64,000 bases of DNA from Jaltomata sinuosa (lineage: Eukaryota > Streptophyta > Magnoliopsida > Solanales > Solanaceae). Within the stretch, counting starts at the first letter, position 1, and each line of letters opens with the position of its first letter. The translations under genes were made by a program, and so were the position numbers. Positions 46,171-58,142 of this stretch are shown here, piece by piece. The notes under the pieces were generated by a model. It searched no databases. It saw only the letters and a program-made list of their open reading frames with translations, and was not told the DNA's origin. Location: positions 186,001 through 250,000 of the forward strand of contig QJPP01007585.1 of NCBI GenBank assembly GCA_003996215.1, given 5' to 3'.

Positions 46171-47164
46171 GTAAGTATCTGCTTGTTTGCTGTCCACGTG
46201 GTTTAAAGCACATGATGTTACGTGCGCTCCTCTGTGCCATTTGTTGTCTAATAGAGTATAATTTTTATTCGATATTTATTTAGTACTCCATTTTTTTTTG
46301 AAATGTTTTTTAAAATTATTTTAGAAACACATTTAATATTTTTAGTAATCACTGTTTTATCTCTCTTACTAGGGCCTGTTTGGAAAGCCACCTTGGAAAT
46401 TAGATTTGGTATAATTGGTGTAATTATACAATTTGATATATTTAATTGGTCAGGTAATTACATGATCAGCAGGTAATTGAGTGTAATTGACAGGGGGCAA
46501 TTACACTCTCCAATTCACAGGGGGGAGATGTGAATTGCTGGTAATTACATGGTGTAATTACAAGTTGATTACTTTCTAATTTCGTTCTTTTTTTTTGTTT
46601 TAATTTATTTTTTATTTCTTTTTTTTTTTTATTATAATAATTTATATTGAAATTTGACATAAGAGTGTTATGTTAACTTTTTTGTTTTGAATTTTGAACT
46701 TATATTATATTTTTAGTTTTAATTTATTTATTTTATTAGTATTGACTTGATATTTCACATTGCAAGTCATTTATTTTTTAGTTAGAATTGATAGATTATT
46801 TTTTTGCCAAATGTTTTAATAATTTTATGATATTATATTTATAATATTAATCTTTTTGTTAAACATGCATTTCATGATGTTCTTAAAAATCATGTACTTT
46901 AAGTTTTTATGATTAATTTAATTAAAATATACTAATTTAAAAAATATAAATTAATTATTTTTTATAATATTAATTAAGAATATATGTTTATTGATTAATA
47001 TATTTTAAAAGATATATCTCTTATTAATAAGACACAAAGTTGACCTGCTGGGGTCAACATGTGTGCTTAGTGGAATTAATATTTTGTAGGAACCTATTTT
47101 TGTCATTTCATTGATATTCAAAGTTATTCATTATTGTACTAGATGCTTAGGAGTAAGGGTGGGC

Positions 47165-47370
47165 ACCGGATCGGTACGGACCGGTACCATTTTGGTCCAT
47201 TCTGATATCGGTATCGGTTCATATCGGTTCGGTACGTATCGGAATGGACCGGAATGGACTGGTACCAGTATCGAAATTACCGATCCATACCGGCAAATCG
47301 ATACCGGTTCGTACAGGTGACAAACCGATTTCGGTCCGGTCCGGTCAACCGATCAACCGGTCCACGCGAT
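47165..47370. repeat. Left subterminal repeats of hAT
   Basis: About 200 bases are made of short variants of CCGGTACC, ATCGGTTC, GGAATGGACCGG and TACCGGTTC. Such subterminal repeats are binding sites for hAT transposases in known elements (for example Ac). Confidence 0.75.
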
Positions 47371-47439
47371 TTATTTTTTTTTTAATTGTTTAAAGCCGTT
47401 GGGTAACGGCTATTTCAGCCACCCAACGGCTATTTTAGC

Positions 47440-47515
47440 CCCCCCCACCCCCACCCCCACCCCCACCCCCTAGCCCCCCAGCACCCCCTAGCACCCCCCA
47501 ACAGCCCCCCTCCTA
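47440..47515. repeat. C-rich tract, (CCCCCA)n and CCCCCTAGCA variants
   Basis: Runs of five to eight C interrupted by single A or TAG span about 75 bases upstream of the hAT transposase. The - strand has many G5 runs and could form a G-quadruplex. Confidence 0.8.
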
Positions 47516-47855
47516 TTTTTTCATTAAAAATACCCCTTCCCCTTTTAATTTTTATTCATCCATTCAACTCTCATTCTCTCTCAATTTTCATCTCTTAATA
47601 TTTACAAATTCTATAATTATTCTTATTATTTTGCAAGTGAAGTATAATTTGGTGAATTTTGGAGGAGCAATCTTCTTCAAATTTCAGTTATAATCGTCTG
47701 TTTTTACGGCAGACGTTTGGTATATTCGTTCCACTCTTTAATTTTTTAATTTTTATTCTTGTTTATTAGTTGTGTTGTGATTTATTTGTGAATTTGTGAT
47801 TTGTGAACTTGTGATTTGTTTATTTTAATTTGCTAATTTTATATTTTATTATATT

Positions 47856-50304
47856 ATGGATCCATCTCAAAAAAAATCCGGTAAAAAAGGTATTATTTCA
47901 AGAACAAAAAGTTATGTGAAGGGTAAAATAGGTAGTGGTTCTTCTAGTTCTTCTCTCCGCCCTGCTCTTCCTCAAATTAGATTTAATACAGATGAATTTA
48001 CGCATGTTAATGAAATTAATTTTTCATTTACTACGGATGACCCTATTCCCAATGAAGCTTATGAAAGAATGTATAATGATTTAGAAGATGAATTAAATGA
48101 AGAAGTAGAAATGCATGAGGATGATGATTTAAAAGAAACTGATACACCGACTAGTCCCTTTATTGCCCCCGCCCCCACTATTCCCCAAGCTCCAACTCAG
48201 GATAATCCTCAAGTTAGAGTTGATCTTCCCCCTATTGCTCCAGTGAGGGGTAAGACCAAACCACAACGTCCTTTAAAATCAGCTGTGTGAAAATTTTATT
48301 TTTTAAATGAAGAAAAAACTGTGTCTACGTGTCGTATTTGTAAACAAAGTTGAAAATATGTATCTGGTGCTAGTGGAGGTTCGACTTGGGGGTTAAAAAC
48401 TCATTTGCTTAAGAAACATCCGAGAGAGTGGCAAGCATATCTAGCTAGTCAAGGTGATGCTGGCTCTAGCGTTGGACCTTCTGTTGGCGGGCCAAACATG
48501 ATTCAAACTTCACTAAATCCTTCAAACCTATAATAGGGACCGTGATCGTGAAAATTTTGCTAAAATGATTTTTGTTTGTGGTTTGCCTTTTAATTTTGGA
48601 GAACATGATGGTTTTATAAGATATATTCGGGATATATTTTATCCCAGTTTTGAAGGTATTACAAGAAGCATGGTAAAAGGAGATATTTTTGAATTTTATG
48701 AAAAACATATGCAATATCTTCGTAAATATTTTTATATGATGGATTGTAGGGCTTCTATTACCACTGATATGGGTCGTAGTCCTAACGAATTTGATTATTT
48801 AACTGTTACTGCACATTGGATTGATTATAAATGGATAATGCAAAAAAGAATTATCACTTATAAAATTTGTGAACACAAAAAAACTGGTGCTTATATTTCT
48901 TCAAGTGTATTAAAAATTTTGCAACGTTTTTATCTTACTGATAAAGTGATTAGTATTACTTTAGATAATGCTTCTGCTAATTTAAATGCTATGACTATGC
49001 TAGAAACTAGACTTTGTCCAATTAGTAAATATGCTTTTCATATCAAATGTGGTCCACATATATTAAATTTAGTTGTGAAAGATGGTATTAGGGTATTTGA
49101 TAGTTGTATTGATAAAGTTGAAAATGCAATTTTTTGGATTTTTCATATGAATAATAATAGTAGAATTCAACAATATAAAGATTTTTGTAAATTGTGTGAA
49201 GTTCCATTTAGAAAAGTTCCAAAACATGTTAAAACTAGATGGAATTCTTTTTATGAAATGCTTGAAGTTGCTTATAAGTATAAAAAACCTATTACTATGA
49301 TGTTTAATAGTCATAATGCTTATCCTGATGATAAACTTGCGGACAGTGATTGGGATGCAGTAGAAGCACTTAAAGTCATTTTAAAATCATTTTTTGATGC
49401 TACCAATTTTTTTTCTGGAACATATTATCCTACTATTAGTGGAATTTTAATACATATTTGAAATATTTCATGCATTTTTGCTATCTATAAACAAAATTCA
49501 TATTTTAAAGATTCTATTGAAGCTATGATTAAAAAATTTAAAAAATATTTTTTTCCTATTCCACAAATTTATTTAACTGCAATTCTTTTTAACCCGGAAT
49601 ATAAAGAAGTTGGTGCAAAAGCTTTAGTTAGAGAAATTTATACTAATTTAGATATTTCACCACAAGAAACACCGGATTTAATAACATGTCAAGATAGTAT
49701 TAAAATTTGGGCTAAGGAAATGTATGACAAATATACTGTGACCTTATAAAATCTTGATCATGTTCATGCCCCTCAAACTTCTACATCGAGATCAGGTGTC
49801 CATGGTAAAGCAAGATCACAACTTGGTCTTGATTTTTCTAATAAGTGTGAATTTTCTAAGTATCTTGAACAAGGTGTTGATAATATTCCAACTACGGATG
49901 GCATACCACAGCTATTGGATTAGTGGAAATGTCGTGTAGAACTCTTTCCAAAACTTAGCAAGATGGTGAGAGACGTGCTAGTTATTCAAGGATCATCAGT
50001 TGCTTCGGAACAAGCTTTTAGCGCGGCAAGATTTCAAATTGGAGACCATAGATATTCTTTAGCAGAAGACAGTTTGGAGGTATCGGTGTTGTTTAGAGAT
50101 TGGATCAACGCCGAGCGAAGAAACGTTGGAAGACCAAAGTTGCAAAAAGTAGCAGAACAAGCCATAGATAACCTCATTGGATTTGATAGTGATGATGGCG
50201 CTGAACTTGAAGATCGTCAACCAGCTTTACCAGGAATTGAGGTTGAAGAAGCTGAAACTTTACAAAGTTTAGAAGATAAATTTATAAACCTATACAACTA
50301 TTAG
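47856..50304 (+). pseudogene. hAT transposase (BED-finger type), inactivated
   Basis: From the ATG at 47856 an N-terminal basic/Ser-rich part (SGKKGIISRTKSYVKGKIGS) precedes a BED zinc finger at about 48288-48430 (CRIC, then THLLKKH, the C-x2-C and H-x4-H ligands). The RNase H-like core follows at 48565-49461 (ITLDNASANLNAM, AFHIKCGPHILNLVVKDG, KTRWNSFYEMLE), and the C-terminal hAT dimerisation region ends the protein (SSVASEQAFSAARFQIGDHR, LAEDSLEVSVLFRDWI). In-frame stops lie at 48288, 48351, 49459, 49747 and 49921. From their context most replace Trp (TGG to TGA or TAG). A frameshift separates finger and core near 48530. The original protein would have been about 800 residues. Confidence 0.92.
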
Positions 50305-50318
50305 TATTACATTCGAGG

Positions 50319-50419
50319 CTTAGTTGAAACAGAACCCTTGCTATAAGGTGGCTGCGTAAATTAGGCGCGCTTAGTTGAAACTGAACCCTTCCTAGAAGGT
50401 GGCTGCGTAAATTAGGCGC
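50319..50419 (+). repeat. Two 51-bp direct repeats after the hAT gene
   Basis: CTTAGTTGAAACAGAACCCT begins at 50319 and recurs with minor changes at 50370. Both copies end AGGTGGCTGCGTAAATTAGG. Position suggests the 3' untranslated region of the transposase gene. Confidence 0.8.
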
Positions 50420-50929
50420 TTTACTAATAGTTGTAAATTGTAATATTAGTTTGAAATTTTGAATAAATTGATTTTTTTTTTAATTTTTATCATTGTTTTA
50501 TACTTTTATAGTTTTATACTTTTATTCATTGAAAACATAAACTAATAAATTGAAAACTTAAAAAAATAAACTAAAACATAAACTAATAGACTTCAAAACA
50601 TAACTTATAAATTGAAAACTTAAAAAAATAAAAAACTTTAAACAAACTAAAACATTTCAAATATATAACTTAGAAAACATATATAAACTATAAACTTAAT
50701 CAAACTTCAATTAAAAGAAATAAAACTTATAAATGAAAAAACTTTAAAAAACAAAAACTTTAACAAACTAATAAACTTCAAATATAATTTATATAAGTTA
50801 TAAATTTTAAATCATAATTAACTATTTAACTTTTAAGTTATAAATTACAAAAACTTTTAAGTTATAAGTTATCACTTGAAAATTAAGTTTGAAATTCAAA
50901 ATAAAAAAATTTTAAAAAAAAATCATTCC

Positions 50930-51160
50930 GGTAAATCGGTCCGGCCCATTCCGGTACCATTCCGGTACCATTCCGGTACCATTCCGGTATGATACCGGTC
51001 CAATCCGGTTGAAACCGGAATGGGATGGAATCCGGTACCCATACCGGTTGAACCGGTCCGGTTCATTCCGGTACCGGTCACCATTCCGGTACTGGCCGTA
51101 TCGGTCCGGTCCGATACCGGTCTGTTCCGGTCTGGCCATTCCGGTCCGATCCGGCGGGCA
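50930..51160. repeat. Right subterminal repeats of hAT
   Basis: Four consecutive CATTCCGGTAC units open the region (50948-50990). Further CCGGT-rich motifs in both orientations follow up to the terminus. This is the counterpart of 47165-47370. Confidence 0.8.
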
Positions 51161-51334
51161 CTCTTACTTAGGAGAGCATATATGTTTCTTATTAGACTAC
51201 GCAACCATTATTAAATAAGATATTTCCATTTATATCCTTTGGTGAAAGAGGCTTTATCTCATTGGATACTGTGCATGCTGTGGGGCCCTATTTTCTGCAC
51301 CTATACCATTTTTTTAGCCTACTCTCTTTTGAAT

Positions 51335-52050
51335 TTGTTATATATTTAAAAATTACATAAAAAATAATATAAATCATAATAATTAATAACTTAAAATATT
51401 TAAAAGACATAAAAAATTTTGTCTACTTGAATAGTATTTATTTTTATACTTTGTACGTTTTAATTTGTTTATCTTACTTTTCTTTTTAATCTGTTATATA
51501 TTTAAAAATTACGTAAAAAGTACTATAAGTCACAATAATAACAAGTTAAAATATTTAAAAGATAAATTTTAATTGACTCTCAAAATTTTATCGGTGCCAC
51601 ATAAATTGAGACAGAAAAAAAGTACTATAAGTCGCAAATAATTAACACAATATTATTTATTGTGCCTGCTTAAATATTTTCTTCTATACTTTCTTTGTTT
51701 TATGTTATTTATCTTACTTTTATTTTTAATCGGTTATTTATTTAAAAATTACGTAAAAAAAAATACTATAAACATAAAAAATTTGATTGACTCTCAAAAT
51801 TTTATCAGTGCCGCACAAATTATAACATAAGAAAAAGTATTATAAACTGTAAATAATTAATAACTTAAAATATTTAAAAGATATATAGAAAATTTAGTTG
51901 ACTCTCAAAATTATAACGATGTCCCATAAATTGGGATAGGGGGGGTAACATATATAATTTAAAAATTACGTAAAAAATATCATAAATTACAATAGTTAAC
52001 AACTTAAAATATCTAAGATATATATATATATATATATCTTAAATATTTAA
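51335..52050. repeat. ~130-bp AT-rich repeat family, first cluster
   Basis: Units combine TTAAAAATTACGTAAAAA, TCACAATAATTAACAACTTA and GACTCTCAAAATTTTATC(A/G)GTGCC, ending ACATAAATTGGGATAGAGGG or similar. Four to five diverged copies are present. A second cluster lies at 54270-54720. Confidence 0.65.
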
Positions 52051-52294
52051 TTTAATATCATTTATAATGACCCTTATTTGTTTAGTATAAATTTTTAGTT
52101 TTTGATAATTAACTTTTATTTTTAAATTTTAATATAACCATGTGATTACACTTGTGCAACCAAACAGTACACTTGTAATTATACTATAATTACATTGTGG
52201 CGATCAAACAGGCCTGTATAATTACTAGGCTGGTAATTACTACCCTAGTAATTACACCAATTTTAATTACCAGGTGACTTTTCAAACAGATCCC

Positions 52295-54020
52295 AATGAA
52301 AATTTGGCACGGTTCAATTATTGTGTCACGATTCAAATTATGAAATCGTGTGAACACCTACTTAATTCTAATTTGATAGGAGAATACTTTATTGTCCAAT
52401 CATTTAAAATGTGATTTTTAAAAAAAATAACATCAATATAAAAATCATGCTTAAATAAATTCATAGTCCTTTTTAATATCTTTAAAAATCGTACAACACA
52501 TTATTTTTAATAGCTATAATAATTTTTAAGAATTCAGTCTAAACATGTATAAGAGTTTCTAAGTATAGGATAATAACAAAAGAATATAAGACATAACTTT
52601 CACCTGCGAAATAAAATGCGTAGAAATTATTGATGGAGACTCGTCACTTCAGTCAATCCATCACACACCTACACTCAAAAGAGTATAATTTTAAGTGTAG
52701 CAAGAGTAGTATCAGTATACCATACGTACTGGTAAGTATTATCGATCGACTAAGATTAGATCACACAACGTACATATAAAAATCAACGAAATAACAAATA
52801 ATCTTTTATTACAATTTTACACAAAAAACAATTAATCAAGCAAATGCATAATACAACATCATCACTTTTTATATCGTTATTTTTCCCTTTATCCTTTGTT
52901 CTCCAAACAAGTCCACCAGACTAGAATTAACTTTTTTAGTTCTAATTAAATCTTAGTAATTGTTCTAGACCTTGCATATTTATGTTTACAAGTAAAAGAC
53001 ATGTAAGACACCAAATAAACATATACATCATCAAATAACTCTGCAAATATAATGTAGTCACATTATAAACGTAAGTTCAAGCTCATATTTATCTTTCAGA
53101 CATGTAGTCTTTATACCTCATCAGTCTCATAATAATAACTCAATCTGTATACACATGCTAAAGGATTTTATTCTATCCAACTAGTCATAATCTAAATGGG
53201 ATAACCTAGGGTCCATGTACCATATCAGTATGGTACCCGCTTCATCATATAAACGCTTGGTCATAAGTTCACATCGAAATCAAGCCACTCAATAATAAAT
53301 TAATATATATATTTCTTATTACTCTCATCATATCTAATTAGTATGTTTTCATCTTAAATCGGATAACGTTATAAGTACACAATTAATAATAGGTGCACTT
53401 CACAATTATAAGTCATTTAAAGGCAGACTTCAATAGTTAAGTTTATTCATGCAAATAATGTCAAGCAAAATAATTAATCATCTATCAATCATGTCTAAAG
53501 ATCAACTAACATGCTATCAATTCAAAATACATATAAGAGACTATATTAAGTTTACTTTCACGTAAAATTGTAATCAGATCATCTTGATTAATTAACAACG
53601 TTATTCAAATAAGAATCCTTAATCTCCATTATTAAATGTGAAAACCCATCCTTCATATTATTGTCATATTCATAAATATCACATTATTACCTATTTATCA
53701 TATTAATATTCAGCGTAACCTCTAGTTCGTTCAGCTTTAGTTACATATCATATTTTGACGTTAATTATATTTTTTCTTAAGATAAATTTATATTATGATA
53801 CCACTTCACATCATAACTCAAGACTACAAGAATAAATTCACATTAAATTAGTCACACATTCAAAAAAACACACACCAATAAATTTATCAGTCTGCAAACT
53901 CTTTTCTAACCTTTGATATTAAAGTTTGGAATTTATAAATGAAATGAACACATGCTCTCTTTATCTACTATTTTCTTCAATCTTAGTCACATTAAAATCA
54001 CATCATAACAAAAAATAACA
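52295..54020. other. AT-rich region without recognised gene
   Basis: No reading frame longer than about 60 codons and no repeat that I can delimit were found on either strand. It may be old, decayed transposon sequence. Confidence 0.4.
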
Positions 54021-54022
54021 TA

Positions 54023-54265
54023 TCTATATATATTACTATCTAAGAAGAGGGAATAAGCAGACAACAAAGCGTCAACATGCCTGCTTATTCATTTGTTTGG
54101 CCCGATTTTTATTTTTTATTTTTTATTTATTTTAAATCTATTATATATTACTATCTAAGAAGAGGGAATAAGCAGGCAGCAGAGCATCAACAAGCCTGCT
54201 TTTGTTATCTGCTTATTCATTTGCGGGCCCGATCTTCATTTTAATTTATTTTTCTTTTTTTAAAA
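54023..54265 (+). repeat. Tandem duplication of a Helitron-like 5' end (115 bp)
   Basis: TATTACTATCTAAGAAGAGG followed by GAATAAGCAG occurs at about 54031 and again at 54146, with GCATCAACAAGCCTGC-type sequence following both. The first copy begins TCTATATATATTAC; TC at the 5' end followed by an AT-rich stretch is usual for Helitrons. Confidence 0.5.
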
Positions 54266-54269
54266 TCTA

Positions 54270-54720
54270 TTATATATTTAAAAAATACGCAGAAAAGATA
54301 AATTACAATAACTAACAATTTAAAATATTGAAAGATATAAAAAAATTGATTAACTCTCAAAATTTTATCAGTGCCACATAAATTGGGATAAAGGAAGTAA
54401 CATATATTATTTAAAAATAATGTAAAAAGTGCTATAAATCACAATAACTAATAATTTAAAATATTTAAAAAAACATAAAAATTTAATTGACTCTAAATTT
54501 TATCAATATCACATAAATTAGAGTAGAGGGAGTAACATATATTAATTAAAAATTACATAAAAACTACTATAAATCACTATAACTAACAACTTATAATATT
54601 TAAAAATTATATAAATAAATTATGGTGAATCTTCAAATTCTATCAGTGCCACATAAAAAAAAGTATTATAATTCACAATAATTAACAACTTAAGATACTT
54701 AAAAATTGTACAATTTTTTT
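54270..54720. repeat. ~130-bp AT-rich repeat family, second cluster
   Basis: Four units of the family seen at 51335-52050 are arranged head to tail, with the AACTCTCAAAATTTTATCAG core at about 54352 and again at 54480-54510 and 54625-54645. Confidence 0.65.
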
Positions 54721-54745
54721 TTTGATCGACTCTCTAAATTTAATA

Positions 54746-54993
54746 CTCCCTCTGTTTAAAAAAGAATGACCTATTTTGACTTGGCACGGAGTTTAAGAAA
54801 ATAAAGAAGACTTTTGAATCTTGTGGTCTTAAATTAAAGTTATGTCAAACGTACCAAAGTGGCATTTAATCTTGTGGTCTTAAACATGCCACGTGAAAAG
54901 TTGGAATTAAAGAGTTGCCAAAAAAGGAAAGGATCATTCATTTTGAAACGGACTAAAAAGAAAAGTAGGTCATTCTTTTTTAAACGGAGGGAG
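54746..54993. mobile_element. Stowaway MITE (248 bp)
   Basis: Its termini CTCCCTCTGTTTAAAAAAGA and the complement of TTTTTTAAACGGAGGGAG are inverted, with TA on both sides. The body contains CTTGTGGTCTTAAA twice. It is the same subfamily as 56970-57217. Confidence 0.92.
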
Positions 54994-56485
54994 TACATGT
55001 TATATAAATTGAGACAAAGAAAGTAATATATATTGGAGGCTATCGATAACTAGTATATATATATAAAGGAGGAACATAGAGAAGGTGATGTGGCACCTCT
55101 CTATGACCTTCATTTCTATTTATTTTTTTTCTCATTTTTTTAAATTTTTTTCTACATTCTTTTCATTAATCAATCAATTTATTTTATAAATTTATTATAT
55201 TTATTACATTTAATTATATATCATGAGTTACAAAAAAACTTTCATCTTTTGTATTCTCTACTTAAATGATATGTCTCATCAACTTCATTCTATCTAATTT
55301 TTATAGCCTACCAATCTATAAATAACAATCACTTAAAATAATTTTCATGAATCTAATTCTCAAAAATCACACTGTGTTCATAAAAAAAAATTGTTTAATG
55401 TTCTTAAAAACAAGTTTCATGTATGTGTGATTAAAAAAAAGTTCAAAAGTAACTTCTTTTGCTACTTCATATTTTTTCTACTTTTTCTCTCTATTTTTGG
55501 ATTCCTTAAAATGGTAAGTTATTTGTTATCTCTGAAAGTATATTTTGTTATCTATTCGTCCTTTTATCTTACTGATTTTTATGTTTAAAGGAGACAAAAA
55601 GACAAATGAAGATGTTAGAATTTATAAATTTCAGCGAAAATGCAAGGTTGATACGCAAATTTTTAAATTTTATTTGAATATTTTTTTTTGTCCGATTAAT
55701 TTTTTATTGATGAAATTGGTCTATTTAAGTGGCTTAATTTGTTTTATACTTTATTTTTATATAAAAATTGGGGGTAGGGGAAGGAGAAATGGCGAGGGAA
55801 TTATAAGGTCGGAAAATCAAACTCTCAGGGACAAGGTAAAAGTTCAGGTAGTCAACCAACTGAGCTACTAAGATTCCTTCAAAAAAAAAAATTCATACTA
55901 ATTGTTTTTTTTTTGACTTGATCTCCTCTTTGTTCATTTTTTAGCAAGGTAATAAATGGTTAGAGATGTGATAAACTGTATTTAAGTTTGTTAGGTTTTA
56001 TTTTTGTCTCCCTTTTTTTTTGCCATTATTTTCCTCATCTTTTTTTTCTTTCTAAAATCCCAACTGAACAACCAGTCATTTTCTTTAATCAGTAAAGTCC
56101 ATCAAAAAAAAGGAAAAATTAATTCGAGTAGCCGTTCATCCAACAGATCAAATTAAAAATAATTGGTGAATGTATAATATATGTATAATTCATATAATAG
56201 TATATATATGATAGTGTATATGCATACCGATTAGAAAAAGTAAACAATAAATTTGTTATGCTATTTGTGTAAATATCCGTACAGATAGCTGTTTTCATTT
56301 CTCATTTTATTTGAAATTTTAGAAGTTAAATCTAAAAAATTGTCTGGTATTAAAAGTCCAAATTTAAAATGTAACAAAAATGCTTCACATGTTAACAAGT
56401 AATCGAGGATAATCAACATTTTTCATATTTTGTATATTAATATTAAAACTCATAATAAGTTCAAATATTTTGTGTATGTTTAAAC

Positions 56486-57776
56486 GAGAAATTTTATTTT
56501 GAGTCTCACACGCCAAGTCAACCTTGTGTGAGACTCTTTAAAGCTGGACATTTGAACAAGTAGGCCCACTTCTACCACAATTTCCTCTCTAATTTAATTT
56601 TCCCTCCTCATCCCAAACAGCTCTTCTAATTTTCCTTTTTTTACTCTTATAAAAAATTTCTACACTCTTTTTTAGCCCAAAACTTGTTTCCCTCACTCGT
56701 TTCCAGGAAGAGATAATACTTCATGAAATGACAAAGTTTTTTATCCAAAATTATTCACAACTAAACTGTTAAAGTAGCTATTTTTAACAGTTTAATCAAA
56801 TTATTTTGCTGAAAATTGATACTTTTTAGATTCTTCATCATTATTTGAGAAAGAATGAAAAGCAAGAAGCATAAAGATTTTAATTTGTTGAAGAATACCA
56901 AAAAAGGCAGATTCTAACTCTTAACCAATTTTGTACTCAAAAAAATTAGTCTACATGCCAAAAAAGATACTTCCTTCGTTTAAAAAAGAATGACCTATTT
57001 TAACTTGACACAAAGTTTAAGAAAATAAAGAAAACCTTTGAATCTTGTGGTCTTAAATTAAAGTTATGTCAAATGTACTAAAATGCCCTTTAATCTTGTG
57101 GTCTTAAACATGGCACGTGGAAAGTTGAAATTAAAGTGTTGCAAAAAAAGAAAAGGATCATTCTTTCTGAAACGGACTAAAAATAAAAGTAGGTCATTCT
57201 TTTTGAAACGGAGAGAGTAGCATTTACAAATAGTTAATTAATAATAATTTGAAAATAGATTTTGAATGGAGAAATAATAGAAAACCAGAATTAATAGGGA
57301 AAAAAAAATACTTTAGCTTAACTTTTTCACCCTAATTTCTTCCACGGCCCCTTCACAAACATTAAAATCATTCACCATAATTTTTTTTCAGCACATATTT
57401 ATTTAAGTTGTCGTTTTCTCTACATAGAAAACAATAATGAAAAATATATAGATCAGTAATATTCAAATTCTAAAAATAAAGCGAACAATTTGTGTTCAAG
57501 AAAAACACAACAATGTTGACCAAATACGAGAACAATCACCAGATGAATTTTGAGCTAAAAAAAGAGAGACTGATGCTTTGGATGTGGAAAGTGAAGGAGC
57601 ATTTTCTGGAAGAAAGTAAAGAAAGAAAAATTAGAAGAGCTTGTTTCGGATGAGGAAGGTGAATTAAATGAGAGAGGAAATTGTGGTAGAAGTGGGGCCT
57701 ACTTATCCAAATGTCCAGCTTTGAAGAGTCTCACACAAGTGTGACTTGACGTATGAGACTCAAAATAAAATTTCTC
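56486..57776. mobile_element. MULE-like foldback element with long inverted ends
   Basis: The left end GAGAAATTTTATTTTGAGTC is repeated inverted at the right (GACTCAAAATAAAATTTCTC). The inverted homology continues for about 200 bases (GGCCCACTTCTACCACAATT on the left, its complement AATTGTGGTAGAAGTGGGGC on the right). TGTGTAT occurs near both outer borders and may be part of the duplication. A Stowaway (56970-57217) is nested inside. Confidence 0.75.
56970..57217. mobile_element. Stowaway MITE (248 bp), nested
   Basis: It has the same length and nearly the same sequence as 54746-54993, with TA flanks at 56968-56969 and 57218-57219. It lies between the inverted arms of the foldback element. 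Confidence 0.92.
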
Positions 57777-58114
57777 TGTGTATACACACATGAAAGAAAT
57801 CCATTTTTTTGGTATATGATAAAATCATAGTAGATCGTTTATAATGGATGAAATGAAACAGGCTACTCCTAAGTTTGCATTGTCAGTTTATTGCTTTATC
57901 TTCTCATTTTTTTCCGTTTTCATTCAAGTTAACATATATTGATTTAAGTAAATAATTTCATATTTAATCTTGATATCTTTTACAATTCTTTCAGTCAAAA
58001 AATTATATATAAGTTATCTAAAGAGTTATTAAAAATTTGGTAAAATCATGAAAAGATATTTGACTAGTATATTATTTCTTTTACAAAAATTTAACATTAA
58101 TATTTTCTTCATGA

Positions 58115-58142
58115 CCGCGCGAAGCGCGGACAAGTACACTAG
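58115..58142 (+). terminator. Helitron 3' hairpin and CTAG end
   Basis: A perfect 6-bp GC stem with GAA loop lies ten bases before CTAG. In Helitrons this hairpin marks the end of rolling-circle transposition, and a failed stop leads to read-through of flanking DNA. Confidence 0.65.

Larger units (their letters stand above)
47154..51166 (+). mobile_element. hAT transposon, full length (4.0 kb)
   Basis: It is flanked by a perfect 8-bp TSD, CTTAGGAG, at 47146-47153 and 51167-51174. Its termini TAAGGGTGGGCACCGG and CCGGCGGGCACTCTTA are imperfect inverted repeats. Dense subterminal CCGGTACC-type repeats lie at both ends. The transposase gene (47856-50304) is in between and broken. Element structure is complete, so it could still respond to transposase supplied in trans. 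Confidence 0.92.
46372..52294. mobile_element. Candidate TIR element interrupted by the hAT transposon
   Basis: The left end GGGCCTGTTTGGAAAGCCAC and the complement of the right end (GGGATCTGTTTGAAAAGTCA) form imperfect inverted repeats. These continue with TGGTGTAATTAC-type motifs for 100-200 bases on both sides. Without the hAT insertion it would be about 1.9 kb. I could not find a matching duplication, so borders and superfamily (hAT-like by terminus) are uncertain. Confidence 0.4.
55050..58142 (+). mobile_element. Candidate non-autonomous Helitron
   Basis: The 3' end has the Helitron signature: hairpin CCGCGC-GAA-GCGCGG (58115-58129), a short spacer and CTAG followed by T. The presumed 5' end is at CTAGTATATATATATAAAGG (55050), because the same sequence directly follows the 3' end at 58139. 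Inside are a foldback element and a Stowaway. No Rep/helicase gene is visible. The 5' terminus does not start with the usual TC, so that border is uncertain. Confidence 0.45.

Noticed and set aside
47111..47320. Glycine/arginine-rich open frame at the hAT left end
   Set aside because: It is produced by the CCGGTACC-type subterminal repeats; similar frames occur at the right end on both strands.
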